A stretch of DNA of 64,000 nucleotides, taken from Chlorohelix sp037138995. GTDB lineage: Bacteria > Chloroflexota > Chloroflexia > Chloroheliales > Chloroheliaceae. The DNA is taken from assembly GCF_037138995.1 (NCBI RefSeq), contig NZ_JBAXHI010000002.1, positions 1 through 64,000 of the forward strand. The letters run 5' to 3'. The notes under the pieces are model-generated. The model was not told the DNA's origin. It did no database searches and worked only from the letters and a program-made list of their open reading frames with translations. A program made the translations under genes and the position numbers. Every line of letters begins with the position of its first letter. The first letter of the stretch is position 1. Positions 44,053 through 51,913 of this stretch are shown here, piece by piece.

Positions 44053-44898
44053 ATGCACACACACTCATCTGAGAAAGACCGGATACAGGCGGCTTACAAA
44101 GGCGCTTCCAATATGTATCACCGTACACCGGGAGGAGATTTCCAACGTTCCAGTGTAAGACATTTGCTGGTTGACCTTGATCCGGTTCCGAATGTCGGAG
44201 ACTCAGTGCTGGATTTGGGTTGTGGCACTGGAATTGGTATATTTATGCTTTTGGAACTATACCCTCAGATTGGAAAGATAGTAGGTTTAGATTTATCTCC
44301 TCAAATGTTGGAGAATGCGCGGGCTGAAGCGGCTCAAATTGATCACCCTATAACTTGGTTAGAAGGTGACGGGCATAAATTACCGCTTGAAGATAATTCT
44401 TTTAACCTTGTTATCAGTCATAATGCCTTCCATTGGATGACAGACCGGGCAAAGGTTTTGCAAGAACTAAACCGAGTGCTAGTTTCCGGTGGGCGTATCG
44501 CTTTGCTTTTCGAGGGGGCAGGAGCGCGTGAAAACCAAATGAGTGTGCGCCGCCGCGTACTATCTAAATACAATTTAACTCCACCGATTGGCTATGGAAC
44601 CGCATACGGGCATGATAGTGCGGAAGCTTGGAATACTGTCACAGCGGTTGAAAATTTGGTTGAAGAAGCCGGATTTCAAATAAATGATGTGTGGGCAAGG
44701 CAAAGCTACCAGTACATCCCACCCGAATTAATTGTCACGATGTTCCGTTCAACTAATGCTTATTGGTCGGCAGGGCTAAGTCAGGAGCAAACGGATTCGA
44801 TAATGGATGAGATAAAGAATGAGATATATGCACAAACTACAGAGCGTGGCTTCCGCGAAATTATGTATCCGATAAATGTAATAGCTGTAAAGCCCTGA
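44053..44898 (+). CDS. SAM-dependent methyltransferase (type 11)
   Basis: 281 residues. Motif I is VLDLGCGTGIGIFMLLELYP, then VGLDLSPQMLENARAEA, ITWLEGDGHKLPLEDNSFNL and NRVLVSGGRIALLFEGAG. The N-terminus AAYKGASNMYHRTPGGDFQR precedes it. The ribosome site is weak. A secreted-like protein gene follows 63 bases downstream on the same strand. The substrate is unknown. Confidence 0.88.
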   Translation: MHTHSSEKDRIQAAYKGASNMYHRTPGGDFQRSSVRHLLVDLDPVPNVGDSVLDLGCGTGIGIFMLLELYPQIGKIVGLDLSPQMLENARAEAAQIDHPITWLEGDGHKLPLEDNSFNLVISHNAFHWMTDRAKVLQELNRVLVSGGRIALLFEGAGARENQMSVRRRVLSKYNLTPPIGYGTAYGHDSAEAWNTVTAVENLVEEAGFQINDVWARQSYQYIPPELIVTMFRSTNAYWSAGLSQEQTDSIMDEIKNEIYAQTTERGFREIMYPINVIAVKP

Positions 44899-44961
44899 AT
44901 TACAACCGGATAAGCGATTATAGGTGGTTGATTCATAAAAATTTTATCAGGAGGATAATTT

Positions 44962-45507
44962 ATGTGGCGAATTGTGGTATTTCTTGGACTTATGTTTGCA
45001 GGGATAATCGAATCTTTGCGTTTGCATGTACCATTTTTTAATGATAACGGTAGCGCAAATCCAGATGAGCCATTCAAACTAGAACAACCGGAAATGTCAA
45101 AAGCTGTTTACGGACGTTTAGGCGAAGGTGATGATGTAGCACATTTCAGCTTTAACGCTCCGGTAGGGCATGCACCAGCTTTGATATTGTTGATACCTGC
45201 TCCGTCTTACACCAACTATGGTTTGCGTGCTAAAATGCGGGTTTTTGGTCCGGGCTTGCCCGTTGAAGGAATTACAAGCGACCTAACCGAGCAATTTATG
45301 AAGATTGTAGGGCATGAATATGTGATGGTGCAGAGCTATATGGATTCGGTTCAAGTTGCCGGCGATTTTCATGTGACAGTCGAACGTCTTGCGGGAAAAG
45401 GTACATATTGTTTCTGCCTAGGTACGGGCGAAACCCGCAAAATCCCCCGCGAATTGTTTACCCGCGTTGATGAGATAATAAACAGAGATGTTTTAGCTAC
45501 CGCATAA
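44962..45507 (+). CDS. Hypothetical protein with N-terminal membrane anchor
   Basis: 181 residues. AGGAGGATAATTT before the ATG makes the start firm. The first 15 residues are hydrophobic (MWRIVVFLGLMFAGIIESLR), a signal peptide or anchor. The rest is soluble, with beta-strand-like segments (HFSFNAPVGHAPALILLIPA, KMRVFGPGLP) and two late Cys in GTYCFCLGTGETR. I do not recognise the family. The strand pattern recalls outer-surface beta-sandwich domains. It is followed by a terminator. Confidence 0.72.
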   Translation: MWRIVVFLGLMFAGIIESLRLHVPFFNDNGSANPDEPFKLEQPEMSKAVYGRLGEGDDVAHFSFNAPVGHAPALILLIPAPSYTNYGLRAKMRVFGPGLPVEGITSDLTEQFMKIVGHEYVMVQSYMDSVQVAGDFHVTVERLAGKGTYCFCLGTGETRKIPRELFTRVDEIINRDVLATA

Positions 45508-45539
45508 CTGCTGAACCATTTGGAATAAAATGCAGGTAG

Positions 45540-45578
45540 TAGAAGCGATTCGATTGAGTCGCTTCTATTTGTTTTTTT
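45540..45578 (+). terminator. Terminator after the hypothetical anchored protein
   Basis: TAGAAGCGA and TCGCTTCTA form a 9-bp stem with a ten-base loop, followed by TTTGTTTTTTT. Confidence 0.88.
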
Positions 45579-45750
45579 AACTCGTAAATAATAGTGTTAC
45601 CGGAAGAATCAGAGTAAAATAGTTCATTGGAATAACTTTGTTACCTGTTATGATTCATCAGAACTGCCGTATCTCGCTTGTTCAAACAGCTATTTCAGTT
45701 CAGGGTTGGAAGGTTCGTCTTAGATAAAAATAGGAGTTAGGTTTTATTTT

Positions 45751-46338
45751 ATGACATTTATCATGGGCGTTGATGGGGTGTTTTCAAAAATTTTTAAGAT
45801 AGAAGCTCCAATAGAAGTTGTTTATGCTTTTCTATGTGATTTTGATTATACCTTGCCCCGTATGCCACAGGTCGAACAGGTACTTCAACTCTCAGAAGAT
45901 AAATATCGCATGTTCTATTCTGCCGATGTAGTGGCAGGCTACAAAATGCACGTTCTTTTTGATATTCGCCCTGAAAAACTGGACGGGAACGTGCTAAAAT
46001 TTCTACCTGTGTCTGTAAGCTCGGAAGAAATGAAAAAAATCCGCAGCACACATTCGGAATCTCTTTTTACCGGAAAGTTTACCGGTTATGCCAAATTCGT
46101 CCAAAATGGCAAACGCTGCGACATACATTACAAAGCGCAAATAAGATTGGAAGTTGAAGTACCACAATTTTTGCGCTATCTGCCTACTAATGCCCTCTCA
46201 AAATTGGGTAGCAAGGTTATGAGCTACAAGATGAATAGCGTTGGAGATGAAATGGCTTTAGCTTTACCGCGAGAGTTCCCTAAATGGCGAATGCAAAATC
46301 AGTCGAAGTTAGATGGAATAATAAAAGCAGGGTTGTAA
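45751..46338 (+). CDS. SRPBCC/DUF1997-like lipid-binding-fold protein
   Basis: 195 residues. It begins as START-like proteins do (KIEAPIEVVYAFLCDFDYTL PRMPQVEQV), with alternating strands and a long C-terminal helix. DUF1997 proteins of phototrophs have this layout, but the match is not certain. No catalytic motif is visible; the fold usually binds a hydrophobic ligand. AGGAG lies 15 bases before the ATG, and an ATG at 45763 is possible. The gap upstream (45579-45750) shows nothing else. Confidence 0.6.
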   Translation: MTFIMGVDGVFSKIFKIEAPIEVVYAFLCDFDYTLPRMPQVEQVLQLSEDKYRMFYSADVVAGYKMHVLFDIRPEKLDGNVLKFLPVSVSSEEMKKIRSTHSESLFTGKFTGYAKFVQNGKRCDIHYKAQIRLEVEVPQFLRYLPTNALSKLGSKVMSYKMNSVGDEMALALPREFPKWRMQNQSKLDGIIKAGL

Positions 46339-46374
46339 GTTATAAGTAACCCCCGCCTAACTCTTTGCAGAAGC

Positions 46375-46459
46375 TGGATGGTATCCCGATTCTTATGTAA
46401 TGACCGACCTAATTGAACTCAGTTGCTCTTCCATTACACAACTTTTGAGATACCATCCA
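46375..46459. repeat. Nested inverted repeat, 85 bp
   Basis: TGGATGGTATC (46375-46385) and GATACCATCCA (46449-46459) are perfect 11-bp inverted repeats. Inside them GTAATG (46397-46402) and CATTAC (46432-46437) pair in turn. It lies between convergent genes and could be a long hairpin RNA, a bidirectional transcript end, or a small terminal-repeat element. No target duplication was seen. Confidence 0.55.
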
Positions 46460-46493
46460 AACCTTTCGGGGGAGTTGCATAACCCCCTATTTC

Positions 46494-46646
46494 CTAACTT
46501 TTGGTTGAGAAATCTAGTAATATCAGGGCATCGCCGGACTTAAATAAAGACGTAACCGTCGGGTCGTTAGCGGCTAACTGATGGATGAATTCGGCATCGG
46601 CTGGACCAAAAACCCAGACCTTTAAGCTTTCGCTACCCTTTAACAT
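46494..46646 (-). CDS. Short orphan ORF or gene remnant
   Basis: 50 codons from an ATG at 46646 to a TAG at 46494. The residues look like genuine protein (VWVFGPADAEFIHQLAANDP, SGDALILLDFSTKS), with balanced composition. No ribosome site is evident, and a TAA lies ten codons before the ATG. It may be the tail of a lost gene or a true small protein. It lies 76 bases downstream of the DUF362 gene on the same strand. Confidence 0.4.
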   Translation of the reverse strand: MLKGSESLKVWVFGPADAEFIHQLAANDPTVTSLFKSGDALILLDFSTKS

Positions 46647-46722
46647 CGTTAGTTCGCCATTTGGTAAACTTTAGCATCCCCCAACCCGCTTTTCAATACA
46701 TTTTCTCGAACTAGGGTTTCGT

Positions 46723-47847
46723 TTATACCTCTGCCAATGGTTCGGCTAGACTCCCTTTCTGGAGATAATCATTGAACAGGTTGCCCCATGTGGTTTCTTT
46801 TTTCCACTTTTCAAAAGTTAGGCGATCTTTGCGGGGCCAGCGATAATAATCATGATACATTTCACTCCCTAGAATAAATAGATTTACCAGTGGGGTGTGG
46901 AAAAAGAGCTTTTGAAAACGCTTCATCGGACCAAACCACATGAGGTCGCCCACCCGACTCGCGCCGTTATCTCCTACCGTGAAGCCCCAATTTTCACGCG
47001 AAATGTCCGCGCCCACTATCTCGATTTCGCTCATCTCTCCCACACCCAGCCCTCTTTCATGCGCCAAGCGAATGTATTTAAGGCTCATAGGGTCGAAGCC
47101 CATCATTTTGGCGGCAACCGCGTCAATTGCGACTTGGTCGTCTGAGGCGAGAATGTAATCTTTGATAACCGGATACATCGTGCGCGGTCCCGGTCCGTTT
47201 CCGGCGGTAGTGCCATCCATTACGGCGAAGATACCGGAATGAATCTCTTTTTGGATTGCCAGCAAATCCACCAGCGTTTCATGAATCCATGTATGGGTAT
47301 AATGACGGTGGGTACTGAGCAAGCCCCCAAAAGCGTTTTTCATTGCTCCGGTGGTGGTGGTATAGATGTGGCATTTTACCGTTGGCAAATGGATGATGTT
47401 CTTGCCGAAGAAGTAATCGGGGATGTGGATTCCTTCCGGGAAGATTTTATCCAGTACCAGCATTTTTGCTTTGGGCTGGTAGCGCACCCAGTTTATATCT
47501 TCCGGCTTGAAATTGTACAACACCGGGATATTGTACTTTCTGAAAATCGGCACATAGTTATTGAGGTCTTCACCTTTGAAGGCGTTAGTCACTACCGTTT
47601 TGTTCTGCACGCAGGAAATATCTTTAAAACCTGCTTTGCGTAAAGCTACAGTAACCCCTTCCATTTGCCACGGTGTGGTGTTTGCGCCGGGGAAGGGGAA
47701 GTGCCAGCTAATATTGTCCTTCAAGATGGTGGTATTCTCACGGGGGAGATGCTGCTCAAAATCAGCCAACTTCATTAACTGCTCGTAATCTTCGAGAACG
47801 GTTTCTGGTCGTGTTTTGATTACAGCCACTTTAGCGCGTTTAGCCAT
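46723..47847 (-). CDS. DUF362 domain protein
   Basis: 374 residues. DUF362 landmarks are TILKDNISWHFPFPGANTTP, NIIHLPTVKCHIYTTTTGAM then KNAFGGLLS, and DGTTAGNGPGPRT. The late SDDQVAIDAVAAKMMGFDP is also typical. Unlike some members it has no 4Fe-4S domain. Function of the family is poorly defined. GAAAGGAG lies before the ATG. A hairpin separates it from the DprE2-like gene upstream on the same strand, so it is probably its own unit. Confidence 0.88.
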   Translation of the reverse strand: MAKRAKVAVIKTRPETVLEDYEQLMKLADFEQHLPRENTTILKDNISWHFPFPGANTTPWQMEGVTVALRKAGFKDISCVQNKTVVTNAFKGEDLNNYVPIFRKYNIPVLYNFKPEDINWVRYQPKAKMLVLDKIFPEGIHIPDYFFGKNIIHLPTVKCHIYTTTTGAMKNAFGGLLSTHRHYTHTWIHETLVDLLAIQKEIHSGIFAVMDGTTAGNGPGPRTMYPVIKDYILASDDQVAIDAVAAKMMGFDPMSLKYIRLAHERGLGVGEMSEIEIVGADISRENWGFTVGDNGASRVGDLMWFGPMKRFQKLFFHTPLVNLFILGSEMYHDYYRWPRKDRLTFEKWKKETTWGNLFNDYLQKGSLAEPLAEV

Positions 47848-47920
47848 TAAATGCTCCTTTCATTGCGGGAAAGTTGCTTATAATTCGGCAAATCCGGCAA
47901 ACGCAAAAATTTTGCATGCT

Positions 47921-47950
47921 AAACAAAGAGAAGATTCAAATCTTCTCCTT
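47921..47950 (-). terminator. Terminator of the DprE1/DprE2 operon
   Basis: GAGAAGAT (47928-47935) and ATCTTCTC (47940-47947) form an 8-bp stem with a four-base loop. On the minus strand TTTGTTT follows. It lies about 40 bases past the SDR stop. Confidence 0.75.
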
Positions 47951-47987
47951 GCATTTTACTCCATATTTAGCAACAGTAAAAATCAAA

Positions 47988-48725
47988 TTACAGTTTGAGA
48001 CGTTTGAAGATAGGCTCAGGTACATGCCGGATAATCAGCATAATCAGTTGCCAGAAGCGCGGGGTGTAAAGCACGTCCTTACCCTTTTGCATTGCGCTGA
48101 AAATATCGCCGCCTACCTTTTCCGCGCTGGCAAAGAGCAAGCCCTTTTTCAAGTGTGCGGTCATGGGCGTATCCACGAAACCGGGCTTGATGGTTAGTAC
48201 CGCTACGCCGGATTTGGCAAGGCGATTGCGTAGCCCTTGCAGGAAGGTATTCACGCCGCCTTTAGCAGCGCCGTAAACATAATTGCTCTGTCGCCCTCTG
48301 TCGCCAGCCACCGAGGAGATTACAGCAATGCAACCTCGTTTTTGCTTCTCAAAATGGTTGGCAAGGATAGTAAGCAACGAAATAACGCTTACACAGTTAT
48401 TGTTAAATTCTTGGAGAGCTAATTGGACGTTTGCTTCGCCCGCCTTTTGGTCGCTAAGCGTGCCATGCGCGATAAGTACCGCGTCCAAACCGTCTAACGT
48501 AGCAATGGCTTTGCTCACCAATGCAGCGTGGCTTGTAGTATCCGAGAGGTCGAGTACAAGGCTTTCTACCTGTTTCGCGCCTCTGACTTTCAAGTCGCTG
48601 CAAACTGTTTCAAGCTTTTCAGGGTTGCGCCCCACCAGAAATAGCTGTGCGCCCTCACGTGCGAAAAGCTTGGCGGTTTCGTGGGCAATTGCGGAGGTTG
48701 CGCCTAATATCAGAACTTTATTCAT
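47988..48725 (-). CDS. dprE2: DprE2-like decaprenylphosphoryl-2-keto-ribose reductase (SDR)
   Basis: 245 residues, SDR with LGATSAIAHETAKLFAREGA, catalytic Ser/Tyr/Lys in VISSVAGDRGRQSNYVYGAA then KGG, and a C-terminal hydrophobic tail ending RHVPEPIFKRLKL. That tail and SSVAG-R-R-SN-VYG match DprE2 as I recall it. With DprE1 it epimerises polyprenyl-phosphoryl-ribose to the arabinose form through a 2-keto intermediate. It starts two bases after the DprE1 stop, with AAGGA overlapping that end. Pairing makes the call much stronger than for a lone SDR. Confidence 0.85.
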   Translation of the reverse strand: MNKVLILGATSAIAHETAKLFAREGAQLFLVGRNPEKLETVCSDLKVRGAKQVESLVLDLSDTTSHAALVSKAIATLDGLDAVLIAHGTLSDQKAGEANVQLALQEFNNNCVSVISLLTILANHFEKQKRGCIAVISSVAGDRGRQSNYVYGAAKGGVNTFLQGLRNRLAKSGVAVLTIKPGFVDTPMTAHLKKGLLFASAEKVGGDIFSAMQKGKDVLYTPRFWQLIMLIIRHVPEPIFKRLKL

Positions 48726-48727
48726 CT

Positions 48728-50059
48728 TTATCCTTTGATATGTCCGTTGGAGGTTACTCTCCGCCAGAAACTGGATGAGAATTTAGGGTCAATGTACTGC
48801 TCAAACTCTCGCCAATTCGGGTAATATTGCTGGAAATTTTCCGCGCTCATCCGGGCATCTTTGGCAGGATAGACCACGCCACCACTGCGCCTTACTATGC
48901 CATCCAAATCTTCCAGAAGTCGCAAAGTTTTATCTCCGTGAAAGGCGAAATCCAGCGCGAGAGTCACGCCCGGACGCGGGAAAGAAAGTATTCCCGGTGA
49001 TTTTATATGCCCAAACTCTTTCAGAACTGCCAAAAACGAGCCTTCGCCCGAATCGCTGATACGTCCTAGAATCTCACGGATAGCGAGGTGATTGTCGCTG
49101 CTTGGAATTACAAATTGGTATTGCAGGAAACCGCGTTTACCGTAGAGCTTGTTCCAGCGGTCAACTTTATCGAGCGGGTAAAAGAAAGGGTCATAGGGTA
49201 CGGTTTTATTGCGCCGCTTTTGCAGATGGATATGGTAGAAGGTAGTGTTAAAAGCCTTCATGGTCAGCCCGTTTAGCAGGAACTCAGGGGCATCTAGCGG
49301 CACTGTTCCGGGCAGTTTCTTGTTTACTGCCTCTTTGGATTGATATTTGGATTGGTTGTGGTTGCCGCGCATGAATACGCCACGCCCAAGATTCTTTCCG
49401 GTGGCAATGCAATCTACCCACGAGACGGTATATTCAAAATCCCGGTCAGATTGCGCCGAAATCTCAAAGAACTCCTCGATATTTTCAAAGCGGATTTCTT
49501 CCACATCAATAATGGCGTTTTGGATGGGCTTGAGCTTAAATTCAGCCCACAAGATTACACCTGTTAATCCCAGCCCGCCTATGGTAGCTTGGAAATATTC
49601 TAAGTTAGAAGTGGGCGAACAGATGAAACGCTCACCGTTAGAGCGCAAAAGCTCAAACTGCGTAACGTTGCACCCGAAAGTGCCACCCCGATGATGGTTT
49701 TTGCCATGTATATCGTTAGCGATTGCGCCGCCCACCGATACGAATTTAGTACCGGGCGTGACGGGTAAAAACCAGCCTCTTGGTACAATTACTTCGAGGA
49801 TTTCTGCCAGCGAAACGCCTGCCTCACAGCGCAAAAGTCCGTTTATTTCATCAAAGCAGAGGAAGCGGTTTAGCCCGGAGGTATCTAGCAAAACCCCTCC
49901 TTCATTCAAGCAACTATCGCCATAGCTACGCCCAAAACCGTAAGGCAAGAGCGATTTAGAGGAAAAATTCAGGTTGGCTATTTCTTCTTGCCAGAAAACA
50001 GGCTTTACTGTCTCCGGCTTTGCCGAAGGGTAGCGACCCCATGATTCATATTTTTGCAT
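48728..50059 (-). CDS. dprE1: DprE1-like decaprenylphosphoryl-ribose 2'-oxidase (FAD)
   Basis: 443 residues, VAO/PCMH-type FAD oxidase. The FAD domain has LPYGFGRSYGDSCLN and VTPGTKFVSVGGAIANDIHG then KNHHRGGTFG. The C-terminal YPAKDARMSAENFQQYYP carries the Lys matching the catalytic Lys of DprE1. The Cys attacked by benzothiazinones in Mycobacterium (ICVDF) aligns with Ala here (LALDF), by memory of that sequence. It is the middle gene of a three-gene operon with a UPF0104 protein and a DprE2-like SDR. Confidence 0.87.
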   Translation of the reverse strand: MQKYESWGRYPSAKPETVKPVFWQEEIANLNFSSKSLLPYGFGRSYGDSCLNEGGVLLDTSGLNRFLCFDEINGLLRCEAGVSLAEILEVIVPRGWFLPVTPGTKFVSVGGAIANDIHGKNHHRGGTFGCNVTQFELLRSNGERFICSPTSNLEYFQATIGGLGLTGVILWAEFKLKPIQNAIIDVEEIRFENIEEFFEISAQSDRDFEYTVSWVDCIATGKNLGRGVFMRGNHNQSKYQSKEAVNKKLPGTVPLDAPEFLLNGLTMKAFNTTFYHIHLQKRRNKTVPYDPFFYPLDKVDRWNKLYGKRGFLQYQFVIPSSDNHLAIREILGRISDSGEGSFLAVLKEFGHIKSPGILSFPRPGVTLALDFAFHGDKTLRLLEDLDGIVRRSGGVVYPAKDARMSAENFQQYYPNWREFEQYIDPKFSSSFWRRVTSNGHIKG

Positions 50060-50116
50060 TATTAAGACTTAAGACCTCAACTTTATATTACACAGGCGCG
50101 AACAATCCTGCCCGTT

Positions 50117-51142
50117 TTATAACGCTTCTAACGCGCTCGGCGTTTCGGGCGACTCATTTTGTTTATTCTGAGGCTTCTGGAAACGTTCTCTAAAAATAAA
50201 GAGGATGGCAATTCCCAGCAATACCCCAAACCAGAGTGTGCAAAGGCGTATCAGGAAGGTTGCGGCGGCAGCAACCCCGCCTGTCACACCTTTCACCAGC
50301 AACGCCAGCAACCCACCGATTGAGCCATCTGCTACGCCCAAACCGCCCGGCAAAAATGAAAGCGTTCCTGCCAAACTTGCCGCTGCCATGATGAAAACGC
50401 AAGCCAGCAAAAGGTCGAAATCCGCCTTTTGCCCCAACCCCAACATTACCAGATAGAAGGCAAAGCACTCCCCAAACCAGCCCACAATTGACATCAGCAA
50501 TGCTATTACCAGCACTTGCGGCTTGAACAGCCTGTAACTGCTATCATAGAAGGTTTGAAGGTGATGGATGCGCTTGCTCAAAAAACCTATACGCCCTAAC
50601 GCCATCAGAAGCTTGTTTGCCAGCCAACGCCATTGCACCAAAAGAAATAGCGTCAACGAACCAAGAAAGACCAGCAATATTGCCAGCCTGAATATGTCAT
50701 TATCGAACACAAAAAAGCCAGTACAGGAGAGTACCAGCATAGCCAGTCCATCATTAAACCGTTCGGCTACTACAATGGGAGCGGTAACCATTATCGGTGT
50801 GCCGTTTAGCCTTTGAATCAGAAAGCTCTTAAGCACTTCGCCCAATTTGCCGGGGGTGACTGCCATTGACATGCTGCCAAAGCTGACAATCGCGCTTTCG
50901 AGGGGCGTTATTTTTTCCGCACCGCCGCCCACCACTTTAAGATAATAGTGTTGCCGCAGAAAGCGAATCACATAATTGGTAAAGGTGCATAAAAGGATTG
51001 GAATCAGTACCCACCACTGGAATTGCTTCAGTGCATCCAGCGTTTTGTTTAAATCTCCGATGATGGCAATAAGAACCCAAACTAGGATTCCCAATAACAT
51101 GGAGATAAAAAGCTTGCCACGAACCTTCGAAAGTTGTTCCAA
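50117..51142 (-). CDS. UPF0104/LPG-synthase-TM family membrane protein
   Basis: 341 residues with about eight membrane helices. Family landmarks are NYVIRFLRQHYYLK, MAVTPGKLGEVLKSFLIQRL, APIVVAERFNDGLAML and LSFLPGGLGVADGSIGGLLA. The start is TTG at 51142 with AGAGG upstream. Members are the transmembrane half of MprF or suspected flippases/helper proteins for polyprenyl-linked sugars. Being first in an operon with DprE1 and DprE2, it may handle the lipid-linked arabinose product. That role is inferred. Confidence 0.85.
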   Translation of the reverse strand: MEQLSKVRGKLFISMLLGILVWVLIAIIGDLNKTLDALKQFQWWVLIPILLCTFTNYVIRFLRQHYYLKVVGGGAEKITPLESAIVSFGSMSMAVTPGKLGEVLKSFLIQRLNGTPIMVTAPIVVAERFNDGLAMLVLSCTGFFVFDNDIFRLAILLVFLGSLTLFLLVQWRWLANKLLMALGRIGFLSKRIHHLQTFYDSSYRLFKPQVLVIALLMSIVGWFGECFAFYLVMLGLGQKADFDLLLACVFIMAAASLAGTLSFLPGGLGVADGSIGGLLALLVKGVTGGVAAAATFLIRLCTLWFGVLLGIAILFIFRERFQKPQNKQNESPETPSALEAL

Positions 51143-51317
51143 GAGCTAACCTCTAAAAATGTAGAGCAGTGCCACGCAAGAGCAAACCAACAGAAATATG
51201 CTCACCAATTCTTCAGTTATATTTTATGGCATGTATTATAGCATTTTTGGCATGTTATTTCGGACGCAAGCTCTGAACTCTCAGCCCTAGGAATGGGAAC
51301 TAATAAGTCTGTATTCG

Positions 51318-51343
51318 CACAAAAACAGTCCCAAAGGACTATA
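51318..51343 (-). terminator. Weak terminator of the DHp-like gene
   Basis: AGTCC and GGACT (5 bp, loop CAAA) with GTTTTT after it on the minus strand, about 30 bases past the stop. Confidence 0.45.
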
Positions 51344-51370
51344 TAAAACGGAAATTAACGTTGTGCAATT

Positions 51371-51595
51371 CTATTCAATATCTAGCGTTTCGATATAATC
51401 ATTGAAGCTTGCAAGTAATTCCCGGCAGCTGAGTGCCGCTTCATACAAATCCTTAGCTTCTTGTATGGTCAACCCGTCAGAACTGGCTCCCATATCAGAG
51501 AGCAGAATTATTGTGGTTAGTGGCTGATTAATATCATGATAATAATGTCTGATTTGTTTCAGCATTTCCACATCAAGGTTTTTTTGCGAGTTCAT
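51371..51595 (-). CDS. Lone histidine-kinase DHp-like protein
   Basis: 74 residues. An H-box-like segment, IRHYYHDINQPLTTIILLSD with His20, is followed by a second helix (EAKDLYEAALSCRELLASFN), which together look like the two-helix DHp domain of a sensor kinase. There is no ATPase domain, sensor or membrane segment, and the gene is complete: TAGGATAAG before the ATG and a stop. It could be a phosphotransfer or dimer-titrating protein. No kinase or regulator adjoins it. Confidence 0.65.
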   Translation of the reverse strand: MNSQKNLDVEMLKQIRHYYHDINQPLTTIILLSDMGASSDGLTIQEAKDLYEAALSCRELLASFNDYIETLDIE

Positions 51596-51913
51596 AATGT
51601 CTTATCCTAGTCTTTTTCTACAGTAACTTTTGTAAGCCATTATAACGCCGTAACCTTACAACTTAGCTTACAAAACCATGGCATCTTCTATAGAAATAGG
51701 GGCAGGAAGGCACTTTTTCAATAGCTGTCTTTTACATTAAGTGCGGGAGAACCCAATTTGCATTGATAATAATATTACCCTGAAATGTAATTTGCCCGTC
51801 ACGATTGGCAATTTCAAATGAAACTGAGCTATAAATGGATTTATTACTGGTCGAGACGGGGGCTTTCTGAGTGCAAACGTTCGTTATGTTATTTCCGGGT
51901 ATGCTGCCAATCG
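51596..51913. other. Intergenic gap
   Basis: 318 bases between the DHp-like gene's start and the P-type ATPase stop. No ORF, hairpin with T-run or clear promoter was recognised. Confidence 0.4.
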
